Numbered from the stretch's first letter, positions 1-9,247 are shown. The stretch: 64,000 nt of DNA from Clostridia bacterium (GCA_017516745.1 JAFXBF010000012.1:150541-214540); one strand, 5' to 3'. Notes: generated from the letters alone by a model not told the origin. Made by a program: numbers and translations.

Positions 1-363
1 ACAAAAGAGGATGAGCTGAAAGCCGTCAACTCACAGCTTGAAGGCAAGAGTGAAGAAATCAAAGCTCTCTACGCAGAAAATGAGGATGTGAAAAAGCTCA
101 ACGCAGAGCTTGAAATCAAGTGCAGTGTGCTTGAACAGCGTGCAGAAGAAAACGAAACGGAAATAGCAAGGCTTAAGGACGTTAACAAGCAGCAGGCTTT
201 TGAGTGCGCAGAAAAAATCAATACCCTCGAAAACGAGCACGCAAAGCAAAGGCTTGAATCACAAAAGGAGCTTAAGGTCCACAGCTATTACATCGAGCAG
301 GCGCAGTTAACACTCACAGAGCTGCAAAAGCAGATGAACAGAATAAAAGACTCTCTTGAATAA
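1..363 (+). CDS. C-terminal part of a coiled-coil protein (5' end outside window)
   Basis: The reading frame is open from the first base of the window and stops with TAA at 361-363, so only about 120 C-terminal residues are seen. The residues are almost entirely Glu/Lys/Leu/Ala/Gln in heptad-like spacing (for example KLNAELEIKCSVLEQRAEE), which indicates a long coiled coil. No enzymatic motif is visible. It lies immediately upstream of a Tad/Flp-pilus-like gene with only about 30 bp between them, so the two are probably co-transcribed; a structural or regulatory role in the same envelope machinery is an inference only. An internal ATG at 88 exists but has no ribosome binding site, so I treat this as a truncated CDS. 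Confidence 0.75.
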   Translation, partial: TKEDELKAVNSQLEGKSEEIKALYAENEDVKKLNAELEIKCSVLEQRAEENETEIARLKDVNKQQAFECAEKINTLENEHAKQRLESQKELKVHSYYIEQAQLTLTELQKQMNRIKDSLE

Positions 364-394
364 AATATTAAGCAAAAAGAAAGGAGGCGGCGGT

Positions 395-2137
395 ATGAAC
401 AGACTCAGGCGTTTCGCAAAAAGAGAAGACGGTGCGGTAATGGTCATTGCCGCCTTCGGTCTTGTCGCCTTCCTTTCAATTGTATCTTTAGTTACCGATA
501 TGGGGCTTAAATATCATCAGAAAAGCGTACTTCAGAGCGCAATGGATGCGGCTGCTTTGGCGGCTGTGCGCTATATGCCCGACGAACAAACCGCAAAGCA
601 GGTTGCCCTCGAATACGTCGAAAAAAACGGCTTCACCACAGAAAGCGTCGTTGTCGAATTTCCGAGCAGCGAAATAGTCCGTGTATCCGATTCAAGGCAG
701 GGCAAGACAATTTTTGCAAGCCTTTTCAAGGTCGATTCCGTTCAGATTAACGCAAAAGCGGCGGCAAAATTTGTCAACAAAAATATGGCTATAGATTTTG
801 AATATCTTATGTTCCACGGCGACAATACGCAGTTTACTCTCGGCGGTCACTATACTCTCGGCGGCAGTATCTTCGGTAACGGCAACGTTCATGCCGACGG
901 CAGCGGCAGTACGGTTTCGGGTACTGTTTTTTCGGCAAACAACGCAAGCTACAATCAGTACAGCGTAACAGTCGGCAGGCTTGAAAGTAATGTCAATTCG
1001 CAGAAAATGCCCGATTTTGACGAAACAATAATGTCCGTCGTGCCAACCGTTGAAGAAGCAATGTTCAGTAAGAATTACAAGCCGATAAGCCGCAGTAATT
1101 TCTACCTCAACCGTTATTCGGCAGGTGCAGTAATTAATTCCTCTCTTGCAATTAACGGTAATACCTACTGTGCAGGTACGCTTTCAACGGGCTACAATTC
1201 CGACCTGCTGATTATTTACGGCGACCTTTACGTTGAGGGCGATTTTAATCCGCAGTGCCCTGTATATGTAAAGGGTAACGCCTATATCGGCGGCAACCTG
1301 ACAACAATGTGGAGTCAGAATTTTATTGTTGGCGGCAACCTCTATGTTGCAGGCAACAGTACATTCCAGGGTGATGCCGCAATCAACGGCGAATACTTCT
1401 ACACGGGCGGCAACCTCAACAGAGGCTCAACCTACAAACTCAACTGCGAGTGTGAAACCTACGTCTGCGGAAATGCAACTCTTAATGGCCCGACAACTCT
1501 AAACGGCGCTGTTTATTGCAAGGGTGTGTTTGATAAGCAGGGCAGCGTAGCAATGAGCACAAGAGGAAATATGTATATTTACGATACCCTCAAGCTGCAG
1601 AGCGGAGGCACAACCGTAAACGGTAACATCTATGTCTGGGGCAAAAACGCAAACGAAGAAGCACCTGCAACCGATATCGCAGGCCCGTTTACCCTCAATG
1701 GTGATTTGTATAACAAAAAGCACGCCCTTGCTCTTTCGGGTCAGGGTGAATATAACATCAAAGGCGTGGTCTACAGCGGCGGAAGTCTTTCCACCAATCA
1801 GGGCTCAAGCGGCATAACCTTGAGCGGCTGTATGATAGCCGAAGAGAATATCTTAATCGGCGGCAGTACTCACACCTACAACGAAGCAGGCGCAACTCTC
1901 TCGCTCTATTCACGCAAAGGCGATATAACCCTCTATTCCCAACAGGGCGGCTTTGATTTGTGGGGCATAGTCTATGCACCCAAGGGCAACGTAGCCCTCG
2001 CCTCGGGCGATTTCGATATCCACGGCAGTATCATCGGCGATACAATAACAAGTACTCCCGGCGGTTTGAATATGACCTATAACGACCGTGAATTACCCTA
2101 TTCCAAATCCGTCAAAACCGCAGTACTTATCGAGTGA
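395..2137 (+). CDS. TadE/TadG-like pilus-assembly protein with beta-helix-like body
   Basis: The protein is 580 aa. The ATG at 395 was chosen because a very strong ribosome binding site (AAAGGAGGCGG) ends a few bases before it; the frame is open a little further upstream. Residues about 1-60 match the Flp-pilus TadE/G N-terminal module: basic start, EDGA, one transmembrane helix (about 13-35), then QSAMDAAALAAVR, close to the family's AADAAALA signature. The rest is exported and unusual: from about residue 130 to 560 there are many short turns of the type GN/GD-x-Y-hydrophobic-x-GN (GDLYVEGDF, GNAYIGGNL, GGNLYVAGN), suggesting a parallel beta-helix or bactofilin-like stack. It probably acts at the outer face of the membrane as a pilus-associated or polymer-forming surface protein; that role is inferred. 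Confidence 0.7.
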   Translation: MNRLRRFAKREDGAVMVIAAFGLVAFLSIVSLVTDMGLKYHQKSVLQSAMDAAALAAVRYMPDEQTAKQVALEYVEKNGFTTESVVVEFPSSEIVRVSDSRQGKTIFASLFKVDSVQINAKAAAKFVNKNMAIDFEYLMFHGDNTQFTLGGHYTLGGSIFGNGNVHADGSGSTVSGTVFSANNASYNQYSVTVGRLESNVNSQKMPDFDETIMSVVPTVEEAMFSKNYKPISRSNFYLNRYSAGAVINSSLAINGNTYCAGTLSTGYNSDLLIIYGDLYVEGDFNPQCPVYVKGNAYIGGNLTTMWSQNFIVGGNLYVAGNSTFQGDAAINGEYFYTGGNLNRGSTYKLNCECETYVCGNATLNGPTTLNGAVYCKGVFDKQGSVAMSTRGNMYIYDTLKLQSGGTTVNGNIYVWGKNANEEAPATDIAGPFTLNGDLYNKKHALALSGQGEYNIKGVVYSGGSLSTNQGSSGITLSGCMIAEENILIGGSTHTYNEAGATLSLYSRKGDITLYSQQGGFDLWGIVYAPKGNVALASGDFDIHGSIIGDTITSTPGGLNMTYNDRELPYSKSVKTAVLIE

Positions 2138-2212
2138 TAAAAGCAGAATAAAATACATAATATAATGTATATAATATAAAAACACATATTAAAACAGTGG
2201 ATTTTTGGGAAT

Positions 2213-2251
2213 CGCAAGCAGCCTGTCAAAGTGGATGACAGGCTGCTTGCG
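2213..2251 (+). terminator. Intrinsic terminator-like hairpin after the Tad-like gene
   Basis: A perfect 15-bp stem (CGCAAGCAGCCTGTC with its complement) encloses a 9-nt loop, about 75 bp after the stop at 2137. The downstream tract is TTGTTATATC, only moderately U-rich. It probably ends the Tad-like transcript. Confidence 0.7.
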
Positions 2252-2297
2252 GTTGTTATATCAAAAAATAAATCAAAAGTATATTTCCCCTTGTCTG

Positions 2298-2425
2298 ACA
2301 TATCATAACAACACAATTTGAAAATTTGTGTAGGGGAGGCGTTTCGCCTCCCGAATTAACGCAATGTAAAGCAAGGAGAAAGATATTATTATGAAAGCAA
2401 CAGGAATTGTGAGAAGAATTGACGA
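2298..2425 (+). repeat. Dispersed repeat, copy A (5' module of an abrB-like gene)
   Basis: About 128 bp are nearly identical to 41375-41504: the leader, the ribosome binding site (CAAGGAGAAAGATATT) and the first 11 codons of an AbrB/SpoVT-like gene. Inside the leader is a hairpin (GGGAGGCG-TTT-CGCCTCCC, 2334-2352) whose sequence differs from that of the other copy while the pairing is kept. Confidence 0.85.
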
Positions 2426-2500
2426 CCTTGGGAAGGGTAGTAATTCCAAAAGAAATCAGAAGAACAATGCGTATCCGTGAAGGCGACCCGTTACATACAT
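2391..2500 (+). pseudogene. AbrB/SpoVT-family transition-state regulator, frameshifted remnant
   Basis: From the ATG at 2391 the translation begins MKATGIVRRIDDLG, the typical start of AbrB/SpoVT-type swapped-hairpin DNA-binding proteins of Clostridia. A single extra G near 2431 (CTTGGGAAGGGTAGTA instead of CTTGGAAGGGTAGTA) shifts the frame; restoring it gives RVVIPKEIRRTMRIREGDP, the conserved second half of the DNA-binding domain. Similarity then stops around 2495, so the ligand or dimer-tail region is gone as well. The gene is therefore both frameshifted and truncated. The strong ribosome binding site and leader are intact and duplicated at 41.4 kb beside another ruined copy. Confidence 0.85.
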
Positions 2501-2684
2501 CATTGACAGTGATTGAAAAATTCTGTTTTGCTGTTCATGAGCTTCAAAAAAGATTTGTATAAAATCCTTAAATGGAAGTGATAAAACGTTAAAAGAGGAC
2601 AAGAAGCAATACTGACCATTCTATTGAGATTTAACGATTTATATGATAATATCATACTAAATACAAACAAAATGAGGTATATGT
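2501..2684. other. Intergenic spacer upstream of recQ
   Basis: No gene is seen here. AT-rich DNA carries a short inverted repeat TATGAT-AAT-ATCATA near 2640-2656, which may overlap the recQ -10 region, and the recQ ribosome binding site TGAGGT just before 2685. Confidence 0.4.
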
Positions 2685-4502
2685 ATGGACGGCAAGCATC
2701 AGGTATTAAAACGTTATTTCGGGCACAGCTCATTCCGTAACGGACAGGAGGATGTTATAGACTCTCTGATTAATGGCCGCGATGTTTTATCTGTTATGCC
2801 TACCGGTGCCGGGAAGTCAGTTTGCTATCAGGTGCCTGCTTTGCTTTTGGACGGAATTACGCTTGTTGTTTCTCCGCTCATTTCCCTGATGAAGGATCAG
2901 GTTGCTGCTTTGATTCAGATGGGTATACCGGCGGCATACATAAATTCATCTCTTGAGTCTAATCAGGTTACAAAAGCTCTTGAATATGCTGCGAGAGGTA
3001 AGTATAAAATAATCTATGTTGCACCGGAGCGCTTGCACACGTGGGAATTTCAAAAATTTTGCCAAAGTGTAAAAATATCGCTGATTGCAATTGACGAGGC
3101 ACATTGTGTTTCGCAATGGGGACCGGATTTCAGACCGAGCTATTTGAAAATAGCCGAATTCATTGATGGCTTTGAAGTAAGACCCGTTGTCGGTGCGTTT
3201 ACCGCTACGGCAACGGCTGAGGTCAAAAAGGATATTTTAAATTTGTTGAATCTGAAAAATCCAGAAGTTGTAACAACGGGGTTTGACAGACCTAATCTTT
3301 ATTTCACGGTTTTATCGCCTAAAAACAAAAATCAGACCTTGCTTTCTCTTTTATCTGAACGCAAAGATAAGTCCGGAATAATATACTGTACCACGCGAAA
3401 AAATGTGGAGACGGTTTGCGGACTGCTGATTGAAAACGGCTTTGCAGCAACAAGATATCACGCAGGTCTTAAGGATGATGAGCGCAGAAGGAATCAGGAT
3501 GATTTTGTCTATGACCGAAAGCAGATAATGGTTGCAACCAATGCTTTCGGTATGGGTATTGACAAGTCCGACGTTGCGTTTGTAATTCATTACAATATGC
3601 CAAAGGATTTGGAAGGATATTATCAGGAGGCGGGCAGAGCAGGGCGTGACGGCAGCGATGCCGATTGCATTTTGCTTTACAGCACTAAGGATGTCGCAAC
3701 AATAAAATACTTTATCGAGAATCCCAACGAAAACGAAGATTTAACCCAAGAGGAACAGGAACTGCTTAAGGATCGCCAGTATGAACGCCTCGAGCATATG
3801 AAAAAGTATTGCACAACCAAGGACTGCCTGCGAAATTATATTCTGAAATATTTCGGTGACGACTGCGGCGACTACTGCGGAAAATGCGGTAATTGTCTGA
3901 GTAACTTTGAGTTGGTTGATGTGACGGTTGCTGCACAGAAGATTATGTCCTGCGTTATTAAAACAGGTCAGAAATACGGCAAAAGAATGATTGCCGATGT
4001 TCTTCGGGGCAGAGAAACAAAACGTTTGTTGGAGTGCGGATTGGAAACACAGTCAACATACGGGATTATGGCTGATTACAGCAAAGATGAAATTTACAAT
4101 ATAATTGATGGGCTGATTTTTCAAGGGTATATGCAAAACTCGGCGGACCAATATTCCGTGCTTAAAGTTCTGCCTCAAAGCCACTGTGTATTGTACGGCA
4201 ATGAAAAGGTTGAAATAAAGCTGAAGAAAAATCGGGCCAAACAAGCTAAAGGCAAAAAATCGGACGATTCTTATGATGTTGACGGAAAACTGCTTATAGC
4301 ATTAAAGGTTGTCAGAACATATTTCGCAAAGAAGGCTAACGTGCCTGCCTTCGTTGTTTTCAGCGATGCCACGCTTGTTGATATGTGCAGAAAGAAACCC
4401 ACAACCAAAGAAGAATTTCTGGAAGTGTCGGGTGTGGGCGAGATAAAATATGAGCGCTACGGCAAAGCCTTCATCGAAGCAATAAAGCGGTTTTCAAGCT
4501 GA
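2685..4502 (+). CDS. recQ: ATP-dependent DNA helicase RecQ
   Basis: The protein is 605 aa, the usual size of a bacterial RecQ. It has, in order: Walker A (PTGAGKS, 39-45), DEAH box (IDEAHC, D137), helicase C-terminal motifs (GMGIDKSD and QEAGRAGRDG), a four-cysteine zinc-binding element (CLRNYILKYFG...CGDYCGKCGNC, about 380-405), a winged helix, and a C-terminal HRDC domain ending near the stop. It unwinds DNA 3' to 5' in recombination and fork repair. One oddity is in the aromatic-rich loop: where E. coli RecQ has SQWGHDFRP, this protein has SQWGPDFRP (P147), so the histidine thought to couple DNA binding to ATP hydrolysis is replaced. The ATG at 2685 follows GAGGT. The next gene has its own promoter, so recQ is probably monocistronic. 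Confidence 0.95.
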   Translation: MDGKHQVLKRYFGHSSFRNGQEDVIDSLINGRDVLSVMPTGAGKSVCYQVPALLLDGITLVVSPLISLMKDQVAALIQMGIPAAYINSSLESNQVTKALEYAARGKYKIIYVAPERLHTWEFQKFCQSVKISLIAIDEAHCVSQWGPDFRPSYLKIAEFIDGFEVRPVVGAFTATATAEVKKDILNLLNLKNPEVVTTGFDRPNLYFTVLSPKNKNQTLLSLLSERKDKSGIIYCTTRKNVETVCGLLIENGFAATRYHAGLKDDERRRNQDDFVYDRKQIMVATNAFGMGIDKSDVAFVIHYNMPKDLEGYYQEAGRAGRDGSDADCILLYSTKDVATIKYFIENPNENEDLTQEEQELLKDRQYERLEHMKKYCTTKDCLRNYILKYFGDDCGDYCGKCGNCLSNFELVDVTVAAQKIMSCVIKTGQKYGKRMIADVLRGRETKRLLECGLETQSTYGIMADYSKDEIYNIIDGLIFQGYMQNSADQYSVLKVLPQSHCVLYGNEKVEIKLKKNRAKQAKGKKSDDSYDVDGKLLIALKVVRTYFAKKANVPAFVVFSDATLVDMCRKKPTTKEEFLEVSGVGEIKYERYGKAFIEAIKRFSS

Positions 4503-4612
4503 ATAGACGGCTTTCAATCAGATTATTAGACTCAATTAACACAATTTATAATCAAAAACGAAAAATGTGTAAAATCGCGTTTGATTTATGAGAAAAATGT
4601 GATACATTCCTG

Positions 4613-4641
4613 TTGAAATGCATGGAATTATGTGATAAACT
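4613..4641 (+). promoter_or_regulatory. Sigma-A-type promoter for the ATPase/helicase pair
   Basis: TTGAAA (4613-4618), a 17-bp spacer and TAAACT (4636-4641) lie 30 bp before the ATG at 4671. Confidence 0.55.
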
Positions 4642-4670
4642 ATTGCTGTACATAAATCGGAGGTGTAGCA

Positions 4671-6032
4671 ATGGAAAGATTAACACGTAAAATTGACAGC
4701 TTTTTGGTTGCGTGGAAAGCTTCGGAAGACAAATATCCGCTTATTGTAAAAGGTGCTCGTCAGATCGGAAAAACAAAGGCTATTGAATATTTTGCAAACA
4801 ATAATTATAAATCTGTTGTTGAAATTAATTTTGCTTTGCAAAAACAATACAGAAGCGTCTTCGACGATGGGTTTGAGGTTGATACTATACTCAAAAATAT
4901 TTCACTTATAAATCCGGATTTTATTTTTCTTCCGGGTGATACACTTGTTTTTTTTGATGAAATTCAAGACTGTATCAATTGTGCGACAAGCCTGAAATCG
5001 TTTAAACTTGACGGAAGATATGATGTTATATGTTCAGGTTCACTTATGGGTATCAATTATAATGAAATTGAGTCAAATAGTGTAGGATACAAGGAAGACT
5101 ATGAAATGCATTCGTTGGATTTTGAGGAATTCCTTTGGGCTAAAGGGTACAGAACCGAACAGATAGAGAGCATATATGAAAAAATGATATCTGTAACTCC
5201 TCTTTCAACAGTTGAGTATGATGTTATGATTGAAAATTTCAGAGAATATATGGTGCTCGGAGGTATGCCTGAAGTTGTATTTACTTTCATAAAGCAAAAA
5301 AACTACAGCAGAACATTGAGAATTCAGAAACAACTTCTTCTTGACTATGAGGAAGATATAACAAAATATGCTCAAGGTCTTGATAAGGGAAAAATTTTGG
5401 ATATATACAGGAAAATTCCTGTGTTTCTTGGCAAAGAAAACAAAAAGTTTCAGATATCCAAAATTCGCAGTGGGGCAAGGAACCGAGAATATATAGGTAC
5501 TGTAGATTGGCTCAACAATGCAGGAATTGTTAATGTTTGTTGTTGTATGACTACTCCGGAGCTTCCTTTGAAAGGTAATTATAATCCCGATAATTATAAA
5601 ATTTATTTCAGGGACACTGGACTTTTGATCGGTTCGCTCGATGAGGAGTCGCAGGTTGATTTGCGCCATAACAAGAACTTCAACACTTATAAAGGCGCAA
5701 TTTATGAAAATGTTGTTGCCGATATGCTGGTAAAACAGGGCTATCCGATTTATTTCTATCGAAACGAAAAAGGTACAGTGGAAATGGACTTTTTTGTTCG
5801 AGACGCTGGTTCTCTTATTCCCGTAGAAGTAAAAGCTGGCGATGCATCAACACCATCGTTGAATTCGTTAATAACTAAGGAACAGTATCCGGATATTAAA
5901 TACGGAATTAAATTAGCAAATAAAAATATAGGCTTTAACGGGAAGTTTTTTACTTTCCCATACTTTCTTACGTTTATGTTAAAAAGATTTTTAAGTGACG
6001 AAAGGCATGAATATTTGCTGGAAAATCAATAA
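4671..6032 (+). CDS. AAA_14/DUF4143 family ATPase
   Basis: The protein is 453 aa. The N-terminal AAA domain has Walker A (GARQIGKT, 28-35) and a Walker B-like strand (LVFFDEIQD, about 96-104). The C-terminal half matches the DUF4143 layout, ending in the nuclease-fold signature E-M-D-F-F-V...PVEVKAG (about 365-385) typical of these proteins. The family is very common in gut anaerobes and Archaea; it is often found near mobile or conflict genes, but its biochemical role is poorly defined. The ATG at 4671 follows CGGAGGTG. The next gene begins 37 bp after the stop with no obvious promoter, so the pair may form one unit, although DUF4143 ATPases are often solitary. Confidence 0.85.
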   Translation: MERLTRKIDSFLVAWKASEDKYPLIVKGARQIGKTKAIEYFANNNYKSVVEINFALQKQYRSVFDDGFEVDTILKNISLINPDFIFLPGDTLVFFDEIQDCINCATSLKSFKLDGRYDVICSGSLMGINYNEIESNSVGYKEDYEMHSLDFEEFLWAKGYRTEQIESIYEKMISVTPLSTVEYDVMIENFREYMVLGGMPEVVFTFIKQKNYSRTLRIQKQLLLDYEEDITKYAQGLDKGKILDIYRKIPVFLGKENKKFQISKIRSGARNREYIGTVDWLNNAGIVNVCCCMTTPELPLKGNYNPDNYKIYFRDTGLLIGSLDEESQVDLRHNKNFNTYKGAIYENVVADMLVKQGYPIYFYRNEKGTVEMDFFVRDAGSLIPVEVKAGDASTPSLNSLITKEQYPDIKYGIKLANKNIGFNGKFFTFPYFLTFMLKRFLSDERHEYLLENQ

Positions 6033-6068
6033 AACTTTACGATGTGAAATTCAGATGGAGTCACAACT

Positions 6069-8927
6069 ATGAAAGACGATCATTTCATCCTTCTCGAAAA
6101 ATACAACCTCCTTCTTGAAGAAAACAAGAAGCTGAAGGCGGAACTGGCACTCCTTAAAGGCGAAACGGATATTGTTACGCCTGAAGCAAAAACGGATAAT
6201 CAACTTTCAAAGTCTTCTATCAATAAACACAGTTCACCCGAAGAAAAAATCAAACTTTTCCGTTCGCTTTTCAAAGGCAGGGAAGATGTTTTTGCTCGTC
6301 GCTGGTACAGCAAAACCACGGACAAAAGTGGCTATCAGCCCGTCTGTGAGAACGAATGGAACGAAGAGCTTTGCGACAAGAAAAAGTATAAGTGTTCCGT
6401 TTGCCCTAACCGTAAATTGATGCCGCTTACGGACAAGGATATTTACAGACACTTATCGGGAAAAGATTCATACGGCAGGGACGTCGTCGGCATTTATCCG
6501 ATGCTGGCAGACGAGACCTGCCTGTTTTTATGTGCGGATTTTGATGAGGAAAACTTCAAGGCTGATGTAACGGCTTTCAGAAAGACCTGTCAGGAGTTTG
6601 ATATACCCGTCAGCGTTGAAATTTCTCGTTCCGGCAATGGTGCTCACGCCTGGATTTTCTTTAGCGAGCCCGTGTTGGCTTCTGTTGCGAGAAAACTTGG
6701 CAGCGGAATACTTACAAGAACTATGGAGAAAAGTAATCTTTCCTTCAAGTCCTACGACAGATTCTTCCCGAATCAAGACACAATGCCCAAAGGTGGATTT
6801 GGCAATCTTGTTGCTCTGCCGCTTCAGGGTAATGCAAGAAAAAACGGAAACAGTTTATTCGTTGACGAGAACTTTATTCCGTATTCTGACCAATGGGAAT
6901 ATCTTGACAGTGTTCAAAAACTTTCTCCTGAAAAAGTTTTTGAATTGGTGGGAGTTCTTTGTAAGTTAGGAGAATTAGGAGAACTGATTTCCGACAAAGA
7001 AGATAAGCCTTGGGAAACAAAAAAGCAGATTGCACATACTGTTGACGAATATCCCAAAAGCCTTGAAATTATACGCTCAAATATGCTGTACATACCTGCG
7101 AAAGATTTGTCTGCGGGAATGATGAACAAAATCAAGCGTCTGGCTGCGTTCAGAAATCCCGATTTTTACCGCAGTCAGGCTATGCGACTTCCCGTATACG
7201 ACAAGCCGAGAATTATCTGTACCGCAGACATATTTGATGAGTATATTGCTTTACCGAGAGGTTGCGAAGATGCTCTTTATAGTTTGTTGACAGGTGCAAG
7301 AAATAAAATAACAATGACAGATAAAACCAATGCAGGCACTGAAATACCTGTTGACTTTAACGGTGCTTTGCGTGAAGAACAACAGCCCGCCGCCGATGCC
7401 TTGCTTGAGCATAACATTGGTGTGCTTTCGGCAACTACAGCTTTCGGTAAAACAGTGGTTGCATCATATTTGATTGGTGAGCGTAAAACTAACACACTTG
7501 TTCTTGTGCACACCCAAAGTCTTATGACGCAATGGCAAAAATCTCTGGAACAGTTTCTTAATATCAACATTACTGCGTCTGAAAAACCGAAGGGCAGAGG
7601 CAGAAGAAAAGCGTGGTCGCCCGTAGGTGTTTTAGGCGCAGGGAAAAATACTCTTAACGGTGTTGTTGATGTTGCGGTTATGCAGTCGCTTGTTTTGGAA
7701 GACGGGGTAAAGGAATTAGTGCGAAACTACGGAATGATAATTGTTGACGAATGTCATCACGTGTCAGCCGTGAATTTTGAAAAAATATTGAAATTTGCAA
7801 ACGCAAAATATGTTTACGGTCTCACCGCTACACCTACAAGACAAGACGGACATCACCCGATTATATTTATGCAGTGCGGTCCGATACGCTATAAGGTTGA
7901 CGCTAAATCACAGGCTGAGAAAAGAGCCTTTGAGCATTATCTTGTGCCAAGGTTTACTTCGTATCGCTGTGAAAACAAAGATAAAAACATCACAGAAATC
8001 TACAAAGACCTTGCAGAAAACGAACTTCGCAACAGCTACATAGTAAACGATATAATCAGAGCTGTAAATAGTGGAAGAACACCAATAGTTTTAACTGAAC
8101 GACGTGAGCATGTGTTGAAGCTTAAAGATATGCTTTCAGGTTATTGTGAGAACATCATCACCCTGTTCGGTACTTCTTCGCAGAAAGAACGACGTGAAAC
8201 CATAGAAAAGCTGCAATCAATACCAGACAATGAGAGCCTTATTATAATTGCAACGGGCAGATATGTAGGCGAAGGCTTTGACTATCCAAGACTCGATACG
8301 CTTTTTCTTGCCTTGCCCATTGCGCGGAAGGGTAAGGTTGCACAGTATGCCGGCAGACTTCACAGAAGCCATCCGGGTAAAATCGAAGTGCAGATATACG
8401 ACTATGTTGACGTGCATATACCCGTTCTTGAAAGAATGTATCAGAAGCGATTGAAAGGATATTCGGCAATTGGCTATAAAATAAAAATTGACAGCGAGCA
8501 CAGTGTCACTCCCGACCTGATTTACGACGGTAAAAGTTTTTGTACTGTTTGCTGTCAGGATATAAAATCGGCACACAAAGAAATCCTTATAGTTAGCCCC
8601 TTTATGAGAAAAAGCAGAATTTCACAGCTTTCAAAGGTTTTATCACAAGCCGTCCAAAACGGAGTGAAAGTAACCGTTATCACCCGACCACCAGATGATT
8701 TCAAAGAAGCAGAACAAAAAACAGTAAAAGAAAACACCTCTGTTTTGCAAAACATCGGCGTAAATGTAATTTATAAATCCGACTTTCATCAGAAATTTAC
8801 GGTTATTGATAATCAGATTGTCTGGTACGGCAGTGTGAACTTTCTCAGCTTCGGCACAAACGAAGAAAGCATAATGCGCTTCGTGAGCTTTGATATAGCA
8901 GGCGAGCTGACAGATACTGTAATGTGA
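6069..8927 (+). CDS. TOTE-type primase-SF2 helicase-phospholipase D-like protein
   Basis: The protein is 952 aa with three parts. After a short N-terminal coiled coil (1-30), residues about 55-330 look like the archaeo-eukaryotic primase domain of TOTE conflict systems: a cysteine pair CSVCPNRK, then the acidic strand LCADFDEENF (about 155-165) and EISRSGNGAHAWIFF. The middle (about 440-800) is an SF2 helicase with Walker A (TTAFGKT, about 455-462), DECHH (about 559-563) and the late motifs GEGFDYPRLD and QYAGRLHR. The C-terminus (about 825-945) is a PLD-family nuclease-like domain with HQKFTVID (H907) and WYGSVNFLSFG. TOTE proteins are predicted anti-invader enzymes. The HKD motif appears degenerate because the lysine spacing is H-Q-K. 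It follows the DUF4143 ATPase closely. I am confident of the architecture; the function is inferred. Confidence 0.85.
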   Translation: MKDDHFILLEKYNLLLEENKKLKAELALLKGETDIVTPEAKTDNQLSKSSINKHSSPEEKIKLFRSLFKGREDVFARRWYSKTTDKSGYQPVCENEWNEELCDKKKYKCSVCPNRKLMPLTDKDIYRHLSGKDSYGRDVVGIYPMLADETCLFLCADFDEENFKADVTAFRKTCQEFDIPVSVEISRSGNGAHAWIFFSEPVLASVARKLGSGILTRTMEKSNLSFKSYDRFFPNQDTMPKGGFGNLVALPLQGNARKNGNSLFVDENFIPYSDQWEYLDSVQKLSPEKVFELVGVLCKLGELGELISDKEDKPWETKKQIAHTVDEYPKSLEIIRSNMLYIPAKDLSAGMMNKIKRLAAFRNPDFYRSQAMRLPVYDKPRIICTADIFDEYIALPRGCEDALYSLLTGARNKITMTDKTNAGTEIPVDFNGALREEQQPAADALLEHNIGVLSATTAFGKTVVASYLIGERKTNTLVLVHTQSLMTQWQKSLEQFLNINITASEKPKGRGRRKAWSPVGVLGAGKNTLNGVVDVAVMQSLVLEDGVKELVRNYGMIIVDECHHVSAVNFEKILKFANAKYVYGLTATPTRQDGHHPIIFMQCGPIRYKVDAKSQAEKRAFEHYLVPRFTSYRCENKDKNITEIYKDLAENELRNSYIVNDIIRAVNSGRTPIVLTERREHVLKLKDMLSGYCENIITLFGTSSQKERRETIEKLQSIPDNESLIIIATGRYVGEGFDYPRLDTLFLALPIARKGKVAQYAGRLHRSHPGKIEVQIYDYVDVHIPVLERMYQKRLKGYSAIGYKIKIDSEHSVTPDLIYDGKSFCTVCCQDIKSAHKEILIVSPFMRKSRISQLSKVLSQAVQNGVKVTVITRPPDDFKEAEQKTVKENTSVLQNIGVNVIYKSDFHQKFTVIDNQIVWYGSVNFLSFGTNEESIMRFVSFDIAGELTDTVM

Positions 8928-8984
8928 CAGAAAGGAAATATCTTGAGTGCCTTTGAATTGAGTTTAAGGATTGATTATATGTAA

Positions 8985-9030
8985 AATGAAGACAGCCCGC
9001 AGATTTTGATGCTTGCGGGCTATCTTCATT
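8985..9030. terminator. Bidirectional terminator hairpin
   Basis: A 17-bp stem with one mismatch (AATGAAGACAGCCCGCA against TGCGGGCTATCTTCATT) lies between the convergent helicase gene and the LRR1 gene, and could stop transcription from both sides. Confidence 0.75.
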
Positions 9031-9247
9031 AATGCTACATAAAAATACTACTGAAAAATTGATTATAGGTTCAATTACATAATAGTAAATAGCTGCAAAC
9101 GGTAATAGTGGTGCCATAATAGAAAGGAACACCCACATAAGTCTATCTTTTGCTTTTTGCCTTTTAGCACGGCGGAGGGAATAAAGCCGCAACCTCCGCC
9201 GTACGTCCAAGGCCTTTTTGTTCCTTTTTCAAAATGAATGGGTTAAA
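9031..9247. other. Convergent intergenic region with a second hairpin
   Basis: No convincing gene is present. A perfect 10-bp inverted repeat (ACGGCGGAGG at 9169-9178, complement at 9193-9202) lies 45 bp beyond the LRR1 stop and may act as its terminator. A minus-strand frame through this region could encode a short membrane helix, but it starts inside the hairpin and lacks a ribosome binding site. Confidence 0.5.

Noticed and set aside
5205-5669. 154-codon minus-strand frame inside the DUF4143 ATPase gene
   Set aside because: It is antisense to a well-supported ATPase with Walker motifs, has no family resemblance and no start signal.
9030-9210. Minus-strand frame that could encode a short membrane protein (contains LPFAAIYYYVIEPIINF)
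   Set aside because: It begins with TTG inside a 10-bp hairpin, lacks a ribosome binding site and runs into the terminator and the helicase gene. The hydrophobic stretch is suggestive but not enough.
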